Shown in pieces: positions 32,550 to 37,213 of a DNA stretch of 37,213 nt. Source of the DNA: an uncultured Akkermansia sp. (GTDB taxonomy: Bacteria > Verrucomicrobiota > Verrucomicrobiia > Verrucomicrobiales > Akkermansiaceae). How positions within the stretch are numbered: position 1 is the first letter of the stretch; every line of letters starts with the position of its first letter. The notes beneath the pieces are model-generated. The model worked only from the letters and a program-made list of their open reading frames with translations, was not told where the DNA came from and did not search any database. Both the position numbers and the translations under genes were made by a program. The DNA is taken from contig CANQGG010000018.1 in assembly GCA_947601655.1 (NCBI GenBank), positions 1 through 37,213 of the forward strand, in the 5' to 3' direction.

Positions 32550-35500
32550 ATGAAACTACACCTACCCGTTGGATTGCGTGCCGCTCTGCTTGCCATTCTG
32601 CTGTGTTCTCCCATGGCTATGGGAAACGTATCAGCTTACCGTGTCGCAAGTGATGGGACACACAAGGATGTCCCGTTGGAAGATGCGGGGGAAGGAAAGG
32701 CTACGTACGAGGACGAGGATTGGTGGTACCCAAAAGAGTACGTTATCCTAGTGGATGGGAAAACGGACGGTAATTCTTTCACAGAGCTTGAATGCAAGGC
32801 TCTTTCGGCAGACGGTAAGACAACGGTCACTGTAGGTCAGGGCAGCACCCTGCAGTTCACAGGCGGATCCTCTCTTGGCGATATCTTCTATGGTCTGTCC
32901 AGCGAGACGGTGGTGAATATCGACGGTGGTACGTTGGATGCGGGGTTCTCTTCATTGTCCTTGGGAGCAATCACGAACATTGCACCCAGAGATGCGAAAA
33001 CAACAGTTGCAATCACCCTCGAAAACGGTGGAAATCTTTCCATTGTCACTCCAAGCATTGGAGATATTCGTCGAAATACCGGTCCTGCTCCAATGGGAGG
33101 TACGACTACGGTCTCAATTGAGGCGAAGAGTGGCAGTACACTTAAACTTGGTACCAATCAAACTGGTAGTATTGCTGAAATTGAGAACGACGGTTCAAAA
33201 AGCATAACGACGATTTCAATTGATGGCGAGGGTACGACTGCGCAATTGTACGCGATGTCCATCGGTTGTATTGGTCAGCGTGCGCAAAATGCCTCGTCCA
33301 CGACAACGCTGTCAGTTACTGATCACGCTAAGTTCAGCATGATCCACGGAGGAAACATCGGCTGCTTGGAGGAGTACGATTCCACCGCTCACACCGATAT
33401 CGTTGTTTCCGGTGGTGCCAGTTTTGCTATGGGCGAAGAGGAGAATACCCATTTAGGTCGTTATAGTTACACGACTAAGAGTCATAGTACAACCTTGCAG
33501 TCCTATGCCGGCGAGGTTGACATGAACATTTCCGTCACCAAGGGAGAGGGGCAGGAAGAGGGTGGACATTTCACCATGAAGAGCGGTTCTATTGGATGGT
33601 GTGCAGGGATTGATTCAAAGACTCTCGGGGCGGCTGCCGCACCGAAAACTTCCCTGACCATTACGGTGGACGGCGGAACATTTTCCGTTGAAGAAGACCC
33701 TGGCAATGCTTACCCTCTCATCATAGGCGGAGTGAACTTGGCTTATGGGACGATGTCGTCTGTCAGTGGAATGGGAACCAATGAGACGACGATCTCTGTG
33801 AGCAACGGTGGTGTATTTACGATCGACTGCGTAAAAAACACCAAGCAATACAATGCTGGTGCGTTTTTCTTGGGTCAAGCGCACAATACAGGCGCGATCA
33901 TAGAATCTTATACGCTGGATGTTTCCGAGAATGGGAAGTTCATCATGACGGCTGCAAACGTGACGGATGATAAAACCCCCGGCATCGCATATCTGGGGTA
34001 TGCATACAAGGGCGGCATTGTCAAAGAGCTTGCAATCAACATTAGCACAGGCGGCAGTCTTTCCATCATTCCTTCTGCGAGCAAAGCTGTCACTCAGAGG
34101 ATCGGCTTTGCTGAGACCGCAGGCAGCGGTGAAGTGTCATCGATCACCACGAAGATCAACCTGCAAGACGGAGGAAACATGGACATCGCCGCTGCCAAGA
34201 ATGATACGGCTCCGTCCGGCATTGGCGATGTGGTTGCCAAAAAAGGAGGTACAGCGACAGCGAATACCTCCATCAGCGTAGGAAAGGACAGCTCCTTTAC
34301 TTTCACCAGTGGCGACATCGGCATGGTTTATGTCGCCTCAACCAGCACTGGCACCGCCAATACATCAATTACTGTGGAAGAAGGCGGAACCTTCACGATG
34401 ACTGGTGGGCGACTTGGGTATAGCAACGTTGGTACAGCGAACAGCGGTACAGTCAATCAGAATCTCTCCCTCATTCTGAATGGCGGGAAAATGGAGATTA
34501 AGGGAGGAAGTGTTTTTGAAAAAAACGCGAATAACGCCTCTTCATCGACACGGAAAGGGTCGATCGAGCTCTCCGGCGATTCGGGTCTCACCATCGACGA
34601 AGGAGTGACGATTGGCGACGTAGCGTTTACCCTCATCATGCACGGCGGTACACTTGCCGGGGATGGCATCAGTAAGTTGACCGTTTCCGCCGTCACCATC
34701 GATACGGGGGAAGGTTTCAAGGGCACGGTCAACCTGGGTGGTTTGAGCGGGGAGAAGATTAGCAAGGTGAAGATTAACGAGGCGGGAGCGCGTATCACGG
34801 GCTTGCAGGCGGGCAGCACGCTCGCACTGACAGGGAGCGAGGAGGAAGCCGACAAAAACGTCATCACGGTAGGCAGCGGTAGTGTCTGGACGGGTGAGGA
34901 CCCTACCGTACAGGATGGGAAGAGCGCACTCATCGAATTCCAGGAGGAGAATGGTACGGTGAAGTTCACGGAGGGCAGCAATCTTCTCCTCAACCTCAGT
35001 TTAGTGGACAACGACCCGTTGAAGGAATTGCTCAGGGAGCCGGGTGAGGTGAGTTTCCAGGTGTACTTCACGAATGGAGAATTGTCCTTCAACTCTGAGG
35101 ATCTTAGCGATCACTTTACCCTCGGTGCCGGCTGGGGTTTGCGAGTCGAAGGATACACGATGACGGAAAAGGGCGGAGTTCTCACGATTAAGGGCAAGAC
35201 GAATATCGGTCTCCTGTCCGGCGGTGAAGATGATCCCTCCCTGGAAGAGCTCAGCGAGAATGAGGCGGTGATCGTTACAGGCGATGCAACATTGGAATCC
35301 ACGACCGGCGGTACTCTGAGACACCTGACCGGAGAGGGGGACCTGACTATCACAGGAGAAGGCGAGGTGAATCTTGAGAACAACTTGGATGAGTTCGGCT
35401 TTGGTGACTCAGAATTGACCGGCAACCTCACCACGACCGGTGATGTTGACCTGCACAAGACGGGCAGTGAGGATCTGACGTTGTCCGGTGATTTGAAGGC

Positions 35501-37213
35501 TCAGAAAAACCTGACGGTGGATGAGGGAGGACTGGCGATAGAGCAGAGGCAGGATGAAAACGGGAACACAGTGGGTGGCAACCTCACCGTGGGCGGCACT
35601 CTTACCGTAGGCGATGCCGCGGCGGGTACGGAAGGCACGCTGGATGTACAGGGTAATCTGGATGCTGAGAATGTGGATGTGCAGAACGGCGAGCTGACAC
35701 TCACCGGTGATGACAATGTTATCGGCGGTCAACTGACTCTCGGTGAGAAGGGTACACTGGCGGTGGATGGACAGCTCACTCTCTCTGGGAACGTGAACGA
35801 GGGGAGCACGGGAACCCTCACCGGCAATGGCACCGTTATTCTGGATGGAGACATCCAATTTGGTGACGTGACGCTGGACGGGGGTTTGACTATCCAAATG
35901 GGTGAAAATTGCGAAAAGGCTGACTTCGGCGACAATGAAGTCAAACTGGACGATCTGACCGGGACCGGAAGCATTGCAGGGGAGAAATTGACCGTCAGCA
36001 ATGGCGAAGAAGAGGTGTTCTCCGGCACGCTGAACGGCAACGCAACCGTGGAGGAAGGTTACTCCTTCCATGTGCAGGGTCTGCAAGGGTCTTGCAACTT
36101 TACCATGAAAGATGGCAGCGCCCTTGACCTGACTCAGGGCGGGAACAGCCTGGGAGGTGTACAATCCACCCCCTCCAAAGAAGGAGTTGAAGACTCCGGC
36201 GCCACGTACAAGCTGCAGACCGGCACCGATCCCAACACAGTGAGGCACGACTTCGTCATCCGGACGGAGGACACCACCATCATCAACTTGGATTTGAGCC
36301 AGGACGCCATGTGGGGGACGGGAGAGTGCGACTCGACTATGTTGACGACAACCGGCTTCGGACGGATCATCATTGAAGAAGGGACGACGTTCGAGATTCA
36401 CAACCTCAAGGACATTGTGGCCGAGCACTCGGGAAGCGGACTGAAGGACATCGTCATCATGACCGGGAATATAGACACTTCGAGGAATTACACCGGTTCC
36501 GATGCGTCTCTGCATAAGGCAGAAGGCAGTCTGAACGCAAAAGTCAAACTGGAGGGGATCCTGAAAACCCTCTTCAAGAGTGCCCACATTGAGTTTAAGG
36601 ATGCCGATGCCACCGCCGTTGCAGCAGACGTGCCGGCAATGGTAAGCTATAGTATCGATATGCTCAGTACGAGGGCAGTCGATCCCGTGAACAAGAAGGG
36701 CATCCTGGTGTTTGATCCGTACACGAATTCCGACATCCGGGAGAGCTCCCGCAGTTCGGTGGCGTACGCGGGCGGACTTTTGCTCAATCATTACGTCTCC
36801 CGGAACCTCTTCAACTCTGATCCGGCAGTGCTGGAGATCATGGAGGCAATCGGTTCGGTGATTGACAGCAACCCTGCGGAGGCAAATCGCATCCGCGCCG
36901 CCGTGGCAGGCAGCACATTGACCTCAGTCTCCGCAGCGCAGAGCGCTGCCCTGCGCAACCAAATGGGCCGCGTGCGTGACCACGCCCTGCAGGCCGCCCG
37001 CCTGCGCTGCGCCGGCAATGCCGACGAGGCAACCGCTCAGCAGCGCCCCTGCAAGAACTCCCACGTCTGGGTAGAGGGCACAAGCTTCTTCTCCGAACAG
37101 CACAGCGTCGGGGATGAGAGCGGCTATCGCCTCAATTCCTGGGGCGGCGCCGTGGGTATCGATGCGCAGGTGGATGCCCACTGGAGCGTCGGCGTGAGCC
37201 TCTCGGCGAGCTA
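32550..37213 (+). CDS. giant autotransporter (type V), second copy, cut by right edge
   Basis: An open frame runs from ATG 32550 to the window end with no stop (1554 codons). The signal peptide starts MKLHLPVGLRAALLAILLCS, nearly identical to the 15470 gene's start. A Gly/Thr/Ser-rich passenger follows, with many GG-x-x-T turns (VEEGGTFTMTGGRLGYS, LEGNL-like repeats such as GGNLTVGGTLTVGDAA). Then comes the pre-barrel helix LRNQMGRVRDHALQAARLRC and the barrel's first strands: HVWVEGTSFF, GYRLNSWGGAVGIDAQV, WSVGVSLSAS. A cysteine pair (RLRC and PCKNS) sits just before the barrel. It is probably a surface adhesin. No SD is visible. The barrel end is outside the window. Confidence 0.93.
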   Translation, partial: MKLHLPVGLRAALLAILLCSPMAMGNVSAYRVASDGTHKDVPLEDAGEGKATYEDEDWWYPKEYVILVDGKTDGNSFTELECKALSADGKTTVTVGQGSTLQFTGGSSLGDIFYGLSSETVVNIDGGTLDAGFSSLSLGAITNIAPRDAKTTVAITLENGGNLSIVTPSIGDIRRNTGPAPMGGTTTVSIEAKSGSTLKLGTNQTGSIAEIENDGSKSITTISIDGEGTTAQLYAMSIGCIGQRAQNASSTTTLSVTDHAKFSMIHGGNIGCLEEYDSTAHTDIVVSGGASFAMGEEENTHLGRYSYTTKSHSTTLQSYAGEVDMNISVTKGEGQEEGGHFTMKSGSIGWCAGIDSKTLGAAAAPKTSLTITVDGGTFSVEEDPGNAYPLIIGGVNLAYGTMSSVSGMGTNETTISVSNGGVFTIDCVKNTKQYNAGAFFLGQAHNTGAIIESYTLDVSENGKFIMTAANVTDDKTPGIAYLGYAYKGGIVKELAINISTGGSLSIIPSASKAVTQRIGFAETAGSGEVSSITTKINLQDGGNMDIAAAKNDTAPSGIGDVVAKKGGTATANTSISVGKDSSFTFTSGDIGMVYVASTSTGTANTSITVEEGGTFTMTGGRLGYSNVGTANSGTVNQNLSLILNGGKMEIKGGSVFEKNANNASSSTRKGSIELSGDSGLTIDEGVTIGDVAFTLIMHGGTLAGDGISKLTVSAVTIDTGEGFKGTVNLGGLSGEKISKVKINEAGARITGLQAGSTLALTGSEEEADKNVITVGSGSVWTGEDPTVQDGKSALIEFQEENGTVKFTEGSNLLLNLSLVDNDPLKELLREPGEVSFQVYFTNGELSFNSEDLSDHFTLGAGWGLRVEGYTMTEKGGVLTIKGKTNIGLLSGGEDDPSLEELSENEAVIVTGDATLESTTGGTLRHLTGEGDLTITGEGEVNLENNLDEFGFGDSELTGNLTTTGDVDLHKTGSEDLTLSGDLKAQKNLTVDEGGLAIEQRQDENGNTVGGNLTVGGTLTVGDAAAGTEGTLDVQGNLDAENVDVQNGELTLTGDDNVIGGQLTLGEKGTLAVDGQLTLSGNVNEGSTGTLTGNGTVILDGDIQFGDVTLDGGLTIQMGENCEKADFGDNEVKLDDLTGTGSIAGEKLTVSNGEEEVFSGTLNGNATVEEGYSFHVQGLQGSCNFTMKDGSALDLTQGGNSLGGVQSTPSKEGVEDSGATYKLQTGTDPNTVRHDFVIRTEDTTIINLDLSQDAMWGTGECDSTMLTTTGFGRIIIEEGTTFEIHNLKDIVAEHSGSGLKDIVIMTGNIDTSRNYTGSDASLHKAEGSLNAKVKLEGILKTLFKSAHIEFKDADATAVAADVPAMVSYSIDMLSTRAVDPVNKKGILVFDPYTNSDIRESSRSSVAYAGGLLLNHYVSRNLFNSDPAVLEIMEAIGSVIDSNPAEANRIRAAVAGSTLTSVSAAQSAALRNQMGRVRDHALQAARLRCAGNADEATAQQRPCKNSHVWVEGTSFFSEQHSVGDESGYRLNSWGGAVGIDAQVDAHWSVGVSLSAS

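Noticed and set aside
35409..36791. 460-codon minus-strand frame opposite the second autotransporter
   Set aside because: It is antisense to a convincing autotransporter frame, and its translation shows no recognisable domain.

Overview
The window looks like a chromosomal segment of a mucin-associated verrucomicrobium, most likely Akkermansia or a close relative. The grounds are the gene mix: a secreted GH20 hexosaminidase, giant type V autotransporters opening with MKLHLPV, a eukaryotic-type UDP-sugar pyrophosphorylase, a putative Na+/H+ antiporter of the Na_H_antiport family, and an RHS-type protein. GC content is moderate and clear Shine-Dalgarno sequences are few. The assignment is inference from family knowledge, not a database result.

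Layout. Positions 1-1170 (minus) hold a 46-aa small gene, a lipoprotein-like gene abutting it, and the start of an RHS/YD-repeat protein that runs off the left edge. Positions 1378-3654 (minus) encode the GH20 hexosaminidase, followed by an unlinked 16-bp-arm palindrome. Positions 3806-7326 (minus) form a tight operon: membrane protein, SAH/MTA-type deaminase, DEDDh exonuclease, OppD-type ATPase. Positions 7398-15470 (minus) encode a 2690-aa autotransporter. Positions 15799-20834 (minus) encode a complete MacA / MacB-ATPase / MacB-permease / TolC-type tripartite exporter with a sigma70-like promoter. Positions 21066-22856 (minus) encode a fused DUF4422-GT8 glycosyltransferase.

From 23270 most genes are on plus: an antiporter-riboflavin synthase pair, then a cluster with an envelope coiled-coil protein, metF, a TPR-like membrane protein and an unknown protein carrying an 11-C homopolymer. 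Three tRNAs follow: Arg-CCT, Lys-TTT, and Leu-AAG on minus. Next come the UDP-sugar pyrophosphorylase (30705-32039), a 510-bp regulatory-looking gap, and a second autotransporter (32550 onward) that is cut by the right edge just inside its barrel.

Two things cut across genes. First, a dispersed composite repeat sits in the intergenic gaps at about 23048-23204, 25869-26127 and twice in tandem at 30101-30408. It carries CATGGTACATGG-type arrays, a GCAAACGCATT/AATGCGTTTGC palindrome and an upstream small basic reading frame. Second, three genes (7326, 26183, 30705) have a -35/-10 promoter whose -10 box ends exactly 7 nt before the ATG, which suggests leaderless mRNAs. Other items worth checking are a perfect 18-bp inverted repeat of a palindromic operator-like site upstream of the second autotransporter, the C11 tract, and the rare tRNA-Leu(AAG).
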